Shown: positions 1 to 13,400, counted from the stretch's first letter. The stretch is DNA of 64,000 bases from Rhynchonema sp. JSB1_4 (GCA_030248065.1 JASAMV010007201.1:46255-110254), one strand, 5' to 3'. Numbers and translations: made by a program. The notes: a model not told the origin generated them from the letters alone.

Positions 1-1439
1 AATGCGTTTGATTGGCTTACCACCGAACGAAGTTATACCTTTATCGTATTGAAGCGTTGCTCTTATACATGTCTGGCTGGATTGGTGTCTACGCGTGGCA
101 GATCTGGCTGGATCGCTGGCAGGATACGCGTGGGACAAGCGAATGCGTGAGCGAACATGAGCGTCAAACACGGGCTTTCCGGGCATCGCAGCTGGGCTGT
201 CACAGAGTGTCGAACAATACGAACACGCACACAAGAACGCGAATGGACTGAATGATTGCCTGGATGTGGGGGACTGAAAACGCCACGGGTTTGACCGCCT
301 CAGTTTTGGCGAGAAACTTCGGCTGATTGATTGATGCTGATTCGTGAATTCGAAATGATGAGCTTTGCATTTGCGAACTTGACTTGACACGACTTTACCA
401 TCATCATCATCATATGACACTGCGAATGTGCACTGAATCGATGTGAACTCTCACTGTGAACGAACATTGATCGCATCGTGTGATATATCAAACGATATTG
501 AATTGGCCAACTTTTTGATCGCGATTCATATTCAAACATTGACATCGGCACTCGGGCAGCGTGATACATGCGTGATGCGGGGCGCGACCCAACGGGCACA
601 CGATTGCGATATACACAACTAGCGTTCGTACACTTGGTCAAGCGCAGATGGCCTAATAGCGGCCATCTTCGGACCTACCGTACGAGATGCTATGCCGAGG
701 CTCGATTGACAATTCTCCAGATTTTGCTCACAAACTTGCCATCAACTGATTGAATAAAATATTTGCAACTGCTCTCTGGGCAACTCATCTGTCCCTCTCT
801 CTCTCTCTCTGATCACTCGATGTCCGATCACATCTGAACTTGGTAACGATGCACAATTCTCTGGAAAAATGGCTGCAAACGGGACTTTTTGTCCTACGCC
901 CCCCGTTGGGGTTGAATGTTATGTTTTGGGAAAACACAGATTTTGAGCTGGATTTACCATTAGAGAGCTCGTGTTTTTGAGACGCATTCTTCATTGCCAG
1001 AGTAAAAACAATGATGAAAAAACTTCTGAACAGTACCAGCGGTTTTCGATGAAAAGATGACGTGTTTGAGGCTGGACTGCGGACTTCTGGGTGGAAATCT
1101 TTGGCCGAACTGTTTTTTTTGGACTTTGACGGCAACTTTGATCTGGCGAACGGACAAGTTGGAGAAAATTGGCTTGAAGTGCACATTCGATCTCGTTTGC
1201 TACCCTCTCTCCGTCTGTCTGACTGGCTGACTGAAGCCTGCTGCTGTAAGAGGCTTATTTGACCCTACAACCCGCGGACGGGTGCTGATTCAACGAGAAA
1301 ATTGACAAAATAAACAAGTTAGAGGCAGTTTAGGTCAAGAAAATTTCGCAAAACTTTGTAAAACACGACAAAACAAGCAGAATTGAAACCAACGACTTGT
1401 GACGGGCTGGCAGGCAATGGGCGGGCGGATGCCGGGCGG
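1..1439. other. Spacer, nothing recognised
   Basis: No coding exon, RNA gene or clear repeat could be supported here. A short CT run lies near 795-811. The open frames are short, lack splice context and match no family I know. Lines around 890-910 (a CCCCCCGTTGGGG stretch) vaguely recall the GC-rich hairpin of the satellite that follows, but the similarity is too weak to claim. Confidence 0.4.
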
Positions 1440-2140
1440 GGTTTATCGAAAGATGCGGGACAATGACACTTTTGAGCTGCTGCTGTGTGAACACTGAAAC
1501 CAACTAGTTGACCAGGTCCCTTGTGCAGGCGAAAAACTGGCTTGACTTGAAAACTTGGTATTCTTGACATGAAGACTCCTCTTGAATGGCTTGATTCTTG
1601 ATGAATGGATGCTTTGAAATGCGATCCGAACAGATTCCTTTGTGAAACTTGCGAAGAACAGATTGGACTTTGACTCTTGGAATGATCCTTGAACTTGAGC
1701 AGATCGGAGCTTTCTTGACATTTGAAATCTTTTGATGAACATTGCGAAGAACTTGAAATCTTTCGGATGCAGAGATATTGGGCGTTGATTGCTTGACTCG
1801 GTGAAAACGTGCTTGAGAATGACTTGACTGCACAAGTGCTCGTACTTTGATGATTCGATTCGAAATTTTTGAATGAAGATCTTTAAAAAAAATGTTGAAT
1901 TTGCCGACCACCCCCGGTGGTTGTGGTGTGGAGGTAAGAATGATGCCAAATATTGCCTTGATACTTGGATAACCTCTTGAGTATGGTGGATGCCTGTTGA
2001 AGATGCTCCTTTGCCTTACGAAAATGCTCCTAACGCGTCACATGATACCATCTTGAATCGGATCTTTGAATCAGATGCTTGACGTATGTATGTGAAAACG
2101 TGCGATGACGGCTGTTTCGATGTCCCTGTGTGGGCCTTGC
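1440..2140 (+). repeat. TTGA-rich strand-asymmetric tract
   Basis: The plus strand is crowded with TTGA, CTTGA and TTTGA words, especially 1540-1830, often roughly every 10-20 nt, while the complement TCAA is scarce. The words recur inside the satellite units that follow, so this is probably an old, decayed edge of the same tandem-repeat field. The open frames on the minus strand here reflect the composition bias and are not genes. Confidence 0.45.
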
Positions 2141-3270
2141 GACATTGACGCACTGGAAAATGAGGACCGGCATGGTTTTCCTACGAGGGCACGATGTGCG
2201 CTTTTGACAATTTTATGATTGACAACATTTTTAATCGAAATTTCCGCTTGAGACTGTGTTGACGTTGAATTTGAGATGAATGATGGTTTTTCATGAAAAC
2301 TTGAAGCGTGTGAAGCGTAGGTTTGGAATTCAAGAAAGAACTTGATGACTTGAATGAGCTTGGTGCGGTAGATGAGCCCCACGGGTGGCTGATGCGTTTT
2401 TTCTTGAGGACGTGAAGTTGTAGGCTCTGAGCGAAATACTGTGAACCTGGCGTTATGACCTCGATATGGCATTGCAACTTGTCATGGCGTTGACTGTAAA
2501 ATGGGTGCCGGGGTTGGTTACCCTACAGGGCTCAGATGCCCTTCAGAACGTTTTTGGTTGTACGTTACTGATGCAAACGTTTGCCTGAACACGGCTCTGA
2601 TGCAGTATTTCGTTCCCGCCCTTTCTGATGTGGCTGCGATTTGCTAACTGACTGGATGAGCGACGGAGCGCTTGTATGACGTACGTCCCTTTTGCGACTG
2701 GCTTTGTGCTGGAAAATGAGAACTCCAGAGGTTTCCCTACAGGGCCTTCGAGCCCGAACAAACGGTAAAGTGGTCTTTCTCTGCCTTAATCGGCTTGAGC
2801 TTGACAATTTGTCAGCTTGTCATGTTCGTTCCAAAAATTGAGTCATGTCACTTGACTGGGAAATGAGAGCAGGATTTTCCTACCGTACTCACACACCCTT
2901 GTAAACGACATTTACGATACTCATGCAGAAACGTTGCCTGATTGGATGAAATCGTTTGAACGAGATCGACAACAGTTGATAATATCGTGAAATTGTGGCG
3001 TGAACATGAGCGTGATTTGAGACCGCGATTCGCGTCTACTTGCAACTTCCTTGCTGCTGTGCCTGAACCATATGAGTTGCGAGGCTGGAAAAAGAGAACT
3101 GTGGTTTCCCTAGAGGGCTCTTAAGCCCTTTCAGATGTTGAGTCAGCGAAAAATCCAAGATGGTTGCCTGATCGGATAAAAATTTGGCGATATGCATGAC
3201 ATGCGTCAGCTTGTTACGCGAAAATCGATTGACTCCTCCGTGGCAATGACACAACTTGAGCGAAAAACAA
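2140..3270 (+). repeat. Diverged copies of the ~200-bp satellite
   Basis: Units can be followed by their landmark: a TGGAAAATGAG-like start, then GGTTTCCCTA-like, then an AGGGC...GCCC hairpin. Landmarks are visible near 2155, 2495, 2705, 2865 and 3088. They are clearly more diverged from one another than the copies at 3.3-6.8 kb, so this looks like the older flank of the array. Confidence 0.6.
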
Positions 3271-6200
3271 CCGTTGTGCTACGTAGACTGGAAAACGAGA
3301 ACTGGGGTTTCCCTAGAGGGCTTCTGAGCCCTTACAGATGCAGAACCAGCGAAAATCCCACATGGTTGCCTGATCGGCTGAATTTTACATTCATTGACAT
3401 TCACAACGTTATGGGCGACACTTGTCAGCTTGTGACTCGAAGACCCTTGTCTCTTTTGTGAACAGACCCATCCTGAGCGAAAAACGACCGTTGTGGTAGG
3501 TTGACTGGAAAATGAGAACCAGGGTTTCCCTAGAGGGCTTCTAGGCCCTTGCAGATGTAGAATCAGCGAAAAAATCCAAGATGGTTGCCTGATCGGCTAA
3601 ATTTGGCGGTGCGCATGACACGTGTCAGCTTGTAACGCGAAAAGCGATCGGTGGTTCCGTTGCAATGACCCAACTTGAGGGAAAAACGACCGTTGTGGTA
3701 GGTTGACTGGAAAATGAGAACTGGGGTTTCCCTAGAGGGCTTCTAAGCCCTTGCAGATGTAGAATCATCGAAAATCTCAGATGGTTGCCTGATCGGCAGA
3801 ATTTGACATTCATTGACATTCACGACGTTATGGGCGACACTTGTCAGCTTGTGACTCGAAGAACCCTTGTCTCTTTTGTGAACAGCCCCATCCTGAGCGA
3901 AAAAGATCATTGCGATGCCCTGACTGGAAAATGAGAACGGGGGTTTCCCTGGAGGGCTTCTAAGCCCTTGCAGATGTAGAATCAGTGAAAATCTCAGATG
4001 GTTGCCTGATCGGCAGAATTGGACATTCATTGACATTCACGACGTTATGGGCGACACATGTCAGCTTGTGACTTGAAGAAACCATGTACCGTTTGTGAAC
4101 AAACCCTTCTTGAGCGAAAAACGACCATTGTGCTGCGTTGACCGGAAAATGAGAACTGGGGTTCCCCAGAGGGCTTCTGAGCCCTGGCAGATGCAGAATC
4201 AGCGAAAATCCCAGATGGATGCCAGATCGGCTAAATTTGGTGGTGCGCATGACACGTGTCAGCTTGTAACGCGAAAAGCAATTGGTGGTCCCGTTGCAAT
4301 GACCCAACTTGAGCGAAAAACGACCATTGTGCGTGCTACGTTGGCTGGAAAATGAGAACCGGGGTTTCCCTAGAGGGCTTCTGGGCCCTTGCAGATGTAG
4401 AATCAGCGAAAAATCCAAGATGGTTGCCTGATCGGCTGAATTTGATACCGGTTGACTTTCAAGGCGGTTTGAGTGAGATTTGCCATTTTGTAACTCGAAA
4501 AACGAACATGGCGGTAAATTGACTAGAAAACGAGCGATTAGGGTTCCCAAGAGGGCTTCCGAGCCCTTTCAAACGTTGAATCGGCAGAAAATCCAAGACG
4601 GTTGCCTGATCGGATAAATTTGGCGGTGCGCATGACACGTGTCAGCTTGTAACGCGAAAAGCGATTTGTGGTTCCGTGCAATGACCCAACTTGAGCGAAA
4701 AACGACCATTGTGGTGCGTTGACTGGAAAATGAGAGCTGAGGTTTCCTCACAGGGCTTCTAAGCCCTTACAGATGCAGAATCAGCGAAAATCCCAGATGG
4801 ATGCCAGATCGGCAGAATTTGACATTCATTGACATTCACGACGTTATGGGCGACACATGTCAGCTTGTGACTCGAAGAACCCTTGTCCCGTTTGTGAACA
4901 GACCCATCCTGTTTCTGAGCCCTGGCAGATGTAGAATCAGCGAAAAATCCAGATGGTTGCCTGACCGGCTAAATTTGGTGGTGCGCATGACACGTGTCAG
5001 CTTGTAACGCGAAAAGCGATTGGTGGTTCCGTTGCTATGACCCAATTTGAGCGAAAAACGACCATTGTGGTGCGTTGACTGGAAAATGAGAGCTGAGGTT
5101 TCCTCACAGGGCTTCTAAGCCCTTACAGATGCAGAATCAGCGAAAATCCCTGATGGTTGCCTGATCGGCAGAATTTGACATTCATTGACATTCACGACGT
5201 TATGGGCGACACATGTCAGCTGGTGACTCGAAGAACCCTTGTCCCGTTTGTGAACAGACCCATCCTGTTTCTGAGCCCTGGCAGATGTAGAATCAGCGAA
5301 AAATCCAGATGGTTGCCTGACCGGCTAAATTTGGTGGTGCGCATGACACGTGTCAGCTTGTAACGCGAAAAGCGATTGGTGGTTCCGTTGCTATGACCCA
5401 ACTTGAGCGAAAAACGACCATTGTGGTGCGTTGACTGGAAAATGAGAGCTGAGGTTTCCTCACAGGGCTTCTAAGCCCTTACAGATGCAGAATCAGCGAA
5501 AATCCCAGATGGTTGCCTGATCGGCAGAATTTGACATTCATTGACATTCACGACGTTATGGGCGGCACATGTCAGCTTGTGACTCGAAGAACCCTTGTCC
5601 CGTTTGTGAACAGACCCATCCTGAGCGAAAAATGACCATTGTGCTACGTTGACCGGAAAATGAGAACTGGGGTTCCCCCGAGGGTTTCTGAGCCCTGGCA
5701 GATGTAGAATCAGCGAAAAATCCAGATGGTTGCCTGATCGGCTAAATTTGGTGGTGCGCATGACACGTGTCAGCTTGTAACGCGAAAAGCGATTGCTGGT
5801 TCCGTTGCTATGACCCAACTTGAGCGAAAAACGACCATTGTGCTACGTTGGCTGGAAAATGAGAACCGGGGTTTCCCTAGAGGGCTTCTGGGCCCTTGCA
5901 GATGTAGAATCAGCGAAAAATCCAAGATGGTTGCCTGATCGGCTGAATTTGATACCGGTTGACTTTCAAGGCGGTTTGAGTGAGATTTGCCATTTGTAAC
6001 TCGAAAAACGAACATGGCGGTAAATTGACTAGAAAACGAGCGATTGGGGTTTCCCAAGAGGGCTTCTGAGACTTGTCAAACGTTGAATCAGCGGAAAATC
6101 CACGACGGTTGCCTGATCGCATAAATTTGGCGGTGCGCATGACACGTGTCAGCTTGTAACGCGAAAAGCGATTGGTGGTTCCGTTGCAATGACCCAATTT

Positions 6201-6835
6201 GAGCGAAAAACGACCATTGTGGTGTGTTGACTGGAAAATGAGAGCTGAGGTTTCCTCACAGGGCTTCTAAGCCCTTACAGATGCAGAATCAGCGAAAATC
6301 CCAGATGGATGCCAGATCGGCAGAATTTGACATTCATTGACATTCACGACGTTATGGGCGACACATGTCAGCTTGTGACTCGAAGAACCCTTGTCCCGTT
6401 TGTGAACAGACCCATCCTGTTTCTGAGCCCTGGCAGATGTAGAATCAGCGAAAAATCCAGATGGTTGCCTGACCGGTTAAATTTGGTGGTGCGCATGACA
6501 CGTGTCAGCTTGTAACGCGAAAAGCGATTTGTGGTTCCGTTGCAATGACCCAACTTGAGCGAAAAACGACCATTGTGGTGCGTTGACTGGAAAATGAGAG
6601 CTGAGGTTTCCTCACAGGGCTTCTAAGCCCTTACAGATGCAGAATCAGCGAAAATCCCAGATGGATGCCAGATCGGCTGAACTTGACATTGATTGACTTT
6701 CATGACGGTATGGGCGACACTTGTCAGCTTGTGACTCGAAAAAGCGCTTGTCCCTTTTGTGAAATGACCCAAATTGAGCGGTGAAACGTTAACTGGAAAA
6801 TGAGAACCGGGATTTCCTACCTACACCCTCATCAG
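3270..6835 (+). repeat. Core ~200-bp tandem satellite array
   Basis: About 16 tandem units of roughly 170-220 bp. Each begins near a CTGGAAAATGAGA landmark (about 3290, 3508, 3707, 3928, 4143, 4347, 4530, 4724, 5080, 5436, 5656, 5858, 6031, 6232, 6589, 6800). The landmark is followed by GTTTCCCTAGAGGG, then AGGGCTTCTAAGCCCT, then GCAGATGTAGAATCAGCGAA, ATGGTTGCCTGATCGG and a TTGAGCGAAAAACGACC segment. The central copies are nearly identical. All apparent open frames in the array are by-products of the repeat. Satellite or minisatellite DNA is the only supported reading; whether it is transcribed cannot be seen. Confidence 0.9.
4721..5432 (+). repeat. 356-bp higher-order duplication in the satellite
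   Basis: Two consecutive 356-bp blocks (4721-5076 and 5077-5432) are almost the same sequence; each holds one full unit plus a truncated one. A third related block runs from about 6231 to 6587. The identical 200-bp stretches starting at 4801, 5157 and 6309 show the most recent amplification in the array. Confidence 0.8.
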
Positions 6836-9323
6836 GGTATTTTTGCAATGAGCAACAAATTTTGAGATAAAAAAAACAACACCGTATATCCGACTTTGAA
6901 GGCGACACTGGGACAAATTGGCAGCATTCTTTTCGCGTCATTTGACAACATCGGAGGTGCGATCTATAACGGCCCCGTTCCCACCCGCCCGGATTGTAAC
7001 GATTGAAATTGAAAACGATGCGAAATTTTACAAACGTGAGAACTTGATTGACTCCCGTGGGCCAGGGCGAAAAAAATTCGAACGTGAAGAAGTGTAGGTT
7101 AGAACGTCAGTTGAGTGGGCGAAGGTGCTTTGCCTCGAGATCGGGGACGCACTTAACTGTAAGGCTAGAATATGGTGTTTCCCTAAAGGGCTAATCAGCC
7201 CCACCGTTTAATTTTTTTAAACTCTAGAATAAGGATAGCCTGACTGCTTTTATGTACGTCATTCCGTGTGTTTGAGTGATTGTCTGTAAACGAACAGTGC
7301 GAACTGGAAACTGGATTGCATCACGCGTCAAGGGAACGACATGGGAAGCAATTTACGGACTGAAAAATGGTAACACGCGGGTTGACCTACCCCTACGCCC
7401 TCACTGGGCATTTCATCAATAAATTCGCAAAAATATGTAAAAAAAAAAACAAGAAAACATATACCGCGGATGGTGGCGTCATCTTACATGAACGTGAAGT
7501 GTTACGGTACCTGAGCGATTGAGCTGTGGTGCAGCGGGGGCGCGAAGCAATGTTTGGACTTGCAAACGAGCAACTTTGTCATGGTGGACGCACGTGCTAG
7601 AAAAAGCCCCTACCCACCCCTGTTTGGTTTCAACAACGCAATTGTTAAACATTGAAAGCTCACGGTTTTGTTCGGGCTCAATTGAAAACAAAAATATGTC
7701 TGGGCATTGTGTGAAAACGCGCGTGGAGCGAACAACAGCTTGAATTGACAAGTGGATTGGTCTTACGGTAACGATACGCACTGGGGCAGGCGAATAAGAT
7801 TGGTTACGGTAGGTGTGCGGATGATATGAGATTGGAAACGCGGAAGTAGCGTTGGTCTGGAAATGAGTTTCGGGCCACTGTTTCAGGGAGGGGACAAAAA
7901 ATGAACCGTTTGAATTGTTCATAAAGCAACGTTTGATACCTGGATTGCGGACTTACAGTACACCAGTCACATGACACCTGCTGGGATATGCATGTTGGTC
8001 AGGAATGAACAGAGTGTATTTGTACGACTTCGAAAGTGGAGGGACGCTGCTACATGGACTGGCCGCCCGGCTTATTTAGCGCGATAACAACACTTGTCTG
8101 ACTTCGACCTCTACATGTGCTTCCGAACCCACTTGATCAACGCAACGCACCGCGGTTGTTTCCTAAAAACAGGCGAGCAAATATGTCTACAAGTTCGATT
8201 GAAAAAAATTGGAAGAGAAAAAACGAGCACGCCGCCGCACGCGCGCGTCACACGCAGACTGCAGCAATTGTGGGTCACACACGCCAAATACACGTTGCAG
8301 CAAATACACGTCACGTTGCTACGCCACGTCACACAACCATGACTGAGCACAACTCACGCACCTACCTTCGCAATAATTAATAATAATAATAATCACACAC
8401 GATATAAGGTCGGCAAAAACTTTGTGAATAAAGCACAAGCAAGAAAAAACTCCGAAAACTTATCGGCGTGTCATCAATTGTCCAGGTATGGGGCGTCACC
8501 GTGTCCTGTTTGACTGGTGCACCGGACCGATCGGAACTCGAACGGTTAACGTTCTACAAATGATTCTTCTGAGCACGCTGCTTCTCTCATTTTCTCTTTT
8601 ATTTCATTTATTTTCTTAAGTATCGCAAGCAGGCATAGTTATTGCATTGATTTTGACGATCGAAAACGGGATTCCAAAAACACGGCACGTTTATGTTAGA
8701 AATAAACCCCTTGTGATCTTTACCGGTCTTCGCCAGTTCGAAGCCTTTGACACCTCCGCATCCAATCAGTGCTGGTCTCTCTCGCGTTTTGGTTCATTCA
8801 CGGAACGCAAAGAGCAGTGAATTGCTCTGAATGTGAGATATAAACACAATGGCATCTTAATCATGGAAAAAATCACTGCTTATAATACAGGTGCCTACAC
8901 CTATCGACCCAGATACACCAAAAAGTTTGGACTTTTTGGCCGGCTAAAATCTTTTTGGTTTTGGTTTTGTTTGTTTGGTTAGATGGCGTCCCGTGAAGGA
9001 CAAACAGCAAACCGTTTGTTGTTCCAGGTCATCGACTCGGATCCAAAAGCACATCACGTGACTACAATATTATAATAGTAACGCTACAAAGAACAAACAA
9101 AGTACCCATATGATTGCGACTGGTCGGCCCACTCGATCACGTGGCAGAGTGTGCGTCTGCATGACGTCATCACCACGTGAGATGCGAGCACGCCACGTTG
9201 ACTGCGTGTGTGTGTGGCCGCATTCAGCCTAAACAGCCTTACGGAGAACGCCTAGGGTTTAGGTTGACGCTGGTTGATATCACATGATAATATAATCGAA
9301 AACTATTAGATTCTAGTCCCTGT
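6836..9323. other. Spacer with two outlying satellite fragments
   Basis: Satellite-like landmarks recur at about 7160-7205 (TTTCCCTAAAGGGCTAATCAGCCCC) only in split form, and at about 7365-7410. Beyond those I see no gene. 8380-8395 is a short AAT run and 8930-8985 is TTTTGG-rich. The frames at 7.5-7.9 kb and 8.1-8.4 kb lack splice context or recognisable domains. Confidence 0.45.
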
Positions 9324-10428
9324 TCAAAGGCACATGAGTTCCTGCGCGCAGCGATAGTGGTCCAACGTGGCCCGATCGTGCTCGGCAAGTCTGACCCTTT
9401 TCGGCTGCGGCTGCTGCATGTTCATGAAGAACTCATCCAGTCCGAACGGGTCCGAATCCGAATGGTGCATGTTCGAGATGTTGTTGTTGTCGTTGTTGTC
9501 GCTGTTCGCGGTCTGAGAATCGGCAAGTGGTTGTGGTTTGTGTGTGTCCTGACTGGTCAATATTGTTGGTCTGAGATCTTCCTCCGCCGCCGCCTGATTC
9601 GAATCGATCACATTCTCCTGCCAGTCGGTTCGCTTGCGACTTCGCGACCGGCTGCTGCCACCGCGACGTTTGTGTCGACGCCGTCGGCCGACCATCGATG
9701 TCGATTCTGAATGTACAATTGTGACATTGCGGCGCCGACCAAAGGCGCGCGGCAATTCCTCCTCCGCACGCTCGTCCGCCTCCGCAATCCTCCGCTTACC
9801 GATTGACGCCGATTCTTCGCTGTCCGTGCCGGCAATGATCGACTGAATGTCGGGCAGAGCACGTTTGCGCGCCGCTCGTTGTTCGCCAATGTGTTTGCAC
9901 AATCTGAAGAAATTGGTGACAACGTGTCAGAATGAATTGTGAAATTGAAGAGTAACCTAAGTTTGCGAAATATACTGATTGGTGATGAAACGTATAATTG
10001 CGAACGGCGCAAGGGTGATTTTCCAGCTGGCCAGACCAACCGAGGCAAATTTCACGCTAATCGAAAATGGGCACTTCTCCGTAAAATGTGGAGGCAAATC
10101 ACCACGTTGGCGAAAGGCCACGTTGTCAAGTCATTGGTCCCGCGTGATGTCCAAAAATACCCAACTACCGTAATCCTGCACCGACAACAGCAACGTGTCA
10201 CGTCGAATTAAAAAAAATCCTACTTTTACAAGGCTATGATAAAATACTGAGAAAAATAAAATTAAAAAAGATAAAACAGAAAGCTTAAGTGAATATCCCC
10301 AAAACCCACTTGCTAATCGTGGCGCTGATGAGCAGTTCTTTGCGAAAATCGCGTTCCTTCTTCGCGAATAGCGCACGGCGTTTTTTGATCGCCATCGAAA
10401 GAATCAGAGTTGCTGGTGGTTCAGTCAT
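9324..10428 (-). CDS. Basic, charged nuclear-like protein of unknown function
   Basis: I do not recognise this gene. Two minus-strand exons, 10428-10310 and 9903-9324, join across a 406-nt GT-AG intron in phase 2 (AGCAA|A) and give 232 aa. The N-terminus (MTEPPATLILSMAIKKRRAL...) is followed by a charged, probably helical segment (residues about 12-65, containing KKERDFRKELL and LPDIQSII). Next comes a very basic patch (GRRRRHKRRGG, then SRSRSRKR) that would serve as a nuclear-localisation signal, an Asn/Asp-rich stretch, and an acidic/aromatic motif DPFGLDEFFMNMQQ near the C-terminus that resembles a short activation- or docking-type motif. The ATG lies 1 nt after a strong acceptor (CTATTCCAG), which suggests spliced-leader addition and fixes the start, although an upstream coding exon cannot be excluded. 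Nuclear role is inference. Confidence 0.65.
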
Positions 10429-10432
10429 ACTG

Positions 10433-13400
10433 GAATAGAACTCGCTAATGTGAGACATGCTGATGTCTTTTGATTTGCCTGGCGAAATGAATTTCCAACA
10501 CCGAAAATATTTCGAAGTTCACGGCGAAAGCAAATGCAAAATGATGCCGAAAGCGCGTGACCGGCCTGTTTTGATGTATGATACCGTAACCCGGATTACT
10601 ACGCGCGAAATAACGCATCACTTTTTGGAGAGTTTTTGGACTGCAGTGCAGTTAGCCGCACCAACAAGTGATCAGAAAAAACTGATGTAACTTCTGTCAT
10701 TTCGAATACGTCGTCTTTAATTCAAAATTATGAACAAACACCGAAAATCCGCCTTGCGCCAACAAGATGGCCGCGCCCATTGTGCTTGGAATGGCTCGCG
10801 TCAGCCATTCCAAGCCACGTAGTTACGAAACTAGTCGAAACACAACGAACATTCGCGAACATACGAGACGTGGGTTGGTTGTTGTGCTGCGCCTGCTCCT
10901 GTTGTATGCATACGTGTCAAGTTGATGGGTGCGCGCTGTTTTCATGCATACGTGTCAGATTGGCGGTACCCAAGAAATATTGCTCTATTTGCGTAGGTTG
11001 GCGTATTGCTCTCGCAGATGGGCAGGCACGTTATGCGGGCCACAAGCACACCCAATGCAGGCGCGATAGTGTATGGGCAGGCTCGGTGGTTGTTATGTGC
11101 GAGTGGTGTGGTGAAGGCATATGTATAGTGTGCACAGTGTGCGAGCGCGCACTTTTTGCGCATGTACGACCATAGAAGGGCCCGTATCGATACGCACACT
11201 TTCGTATTTTGTGCAACGTTGACTATTATAAGGGGTTTCTTGGTGCGATGAGGAGTCGAATCAACGTGCGTTCAAGTTCGGTATTTACCTGCTCTGACCA
11301 AACCAGCCATTAGTTCATGTTCTCTTGCATGTTGTATGCGCACACATTGGCTCTCAATTCAAATGGTTGCCCCCTGTCCCGCGCGCATCGTTGTGTTGAC
11401 GAAACACAAGAGCGCGTGACTGATTATGGACACGAAGTGATACGAAAACAACATATTCTGGGAAAGATAGGTAATGGGGGCAACGTTTGATGGACACGAC
11501 ACCATAATGCAATACCAACATAATTGCTCTGCTCCACTCGTGTCGGTCAAACTGTGGAAAACACAGTTTGAGAGTGATTGAGAGGTGACGAAGGGGGTAA
11601 ATTAGCGAGCAAATGAGACGCACAGTTTGATGCTTGAATTCGCATATGGGGAACACGAAGACGCATAAACATAAGACAGTACCTGACTAGTTGCCTAATT
11701 GGCTTTGTCTTGAGCGAGCGAGCAATTATTGGTAGCACAATGGCTATATAAGAATTCATCAAAATCAATCCTGATTTTCACCTTCTCCCCCCTACCCTCC
11801 TTTTCCCACAACCCACCCCCCCCCCAATACCAAATGACAAATAATTGGGGTTGTTTTGGCGCATTGTTGGGTTTGGACACTTTTGAACATTCGAACAGTG
11901 TTGAGCTCGCAAACCATGCACTGTGGGGGCTTCCATCTGGGTGTTTCAATATTCTCCCATGTGTTTGCGAAGAGAAAAATTGTGTTTATAACCAAGCAAC
12001 CTGTATTCTGAAAAAGAAAAATTCTGAAAAGTATTCTGAAAGGTACTACTGGAAGAAGTATAGAAGTGTTCATGGACTAAGAACGGTTCCGAAACAGACC
12101 CGCCAAATCACAGTCAATTCGACATATTTTCTCCAACTAAAACCCACCGGAGGTGCAACGATGCCACAAAGTTACGCACAGGGCGCACGAAGTTATTAAA
12201 ACTTTTTCGTCTGTGTTTCCAGCATCACCACTTAGCGCAAATTTCTTCTGGTTGAGGTCACAAAATCATGGTCATTTCATCAATGTCAATACCTAAACCA
12301 ACATTCCTAGTTCGTCATGCTCTGTTCAAACGGCCCTCAAAGGAATAACTCCCTGATGTAAGCCCATCCTTCAGAGGGTGCCGAAAAAATAAACGCCCTG
12401 GTCTTCAATCAGAGAAAATACGGCAAATGTAACGAAAGACGAACATTAGCTGTGAAAATGAGAGTATAAATGTTCTTTGGAGAAAGTCAAATGGGGGAGG
12501 AGTTCGATTTTTCAGCCATGCCCTTGCCTTCAATTTTAGGACGCCGGCCTGAGGAAATATAACACATGGTTCATGCCAGGGGCGAACGCCAACAAACTTG
12601 GCCTAACCTTTGGTGTTGAAATGTGTGTGTGTGTTTGCGGAAGCCTTCATGGGACGACCAGCAGCAGTTTTTTCAGTTTTTGCCAGCAGAGCAATAAAAC
12701 GTGTCCAACGTTGGTAATTGAATGTTTCGCCGCAAACGTGGCTCAGAGCAGTGTTTGTGATCAAAAATTCCATGCCACCCATTTCTGGTGCACGTTGCCG
12801 TGATTTTATGTTTCAAGGTAAATTTTATGACGTCTGACGCAGATTACGTGCGTTGGGGAATCTTGGATTAAAGGGGAAATTGCACACTCCCAATCGCCTT
12901 TTAATCTTTACAAGTGTTTGGACAGCAACGTGAGCATCATGAAAGTCAAAGTCTCAAACACGCGCCCAGGAGATGCTGTTTATAAGACAAATCAAAGCGG
13001 CAAAATGTTTCGCATGCTTTTTGAAACTCACTAACTAGAATTTCGCTTTTCTTTATATTTCGAATTTCAACGAATATTGTTCCAGCGTGGCAAGCAGAGC
13101 ATGAAAAATTTAGTAGCCACACGCATGAACAATGCGTTGAACTTCAAAATTCAAAGCAAAGGGAAATTCTATAGTTTAGTGAGTTTCAGAAATCATGCGA
13201 AGTATGCTATCGCCTTGAAAGCTTTTGCCCTGAATTTTTGAATGCGCAGGTATAAATTCGGCCTGGTCCGCGACAAATTTTCTTCCCGTCGGTGTTTCTT
13301 TTAAATTGCTTCTCCATAGGGTACATGTTTGAGACTTGTACCAAGTGACCCGCACGAAGGTTGTGCTCAGCACTCATTAGCCCAACTCCATACCCGCTTA

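Noticed and set aside
4801..6553. Three identical 68-codon frames and their antisense partners
   Set aside because: They are copies of the satellite; identity reflects recent amplification, not a gene family.
9357..9710. Plus-strand open frame antisense to the 9.3-kb gene
   Set aside because: It is the shadow of a minus-strand exon that has splice sites, a stop and sensible composition.
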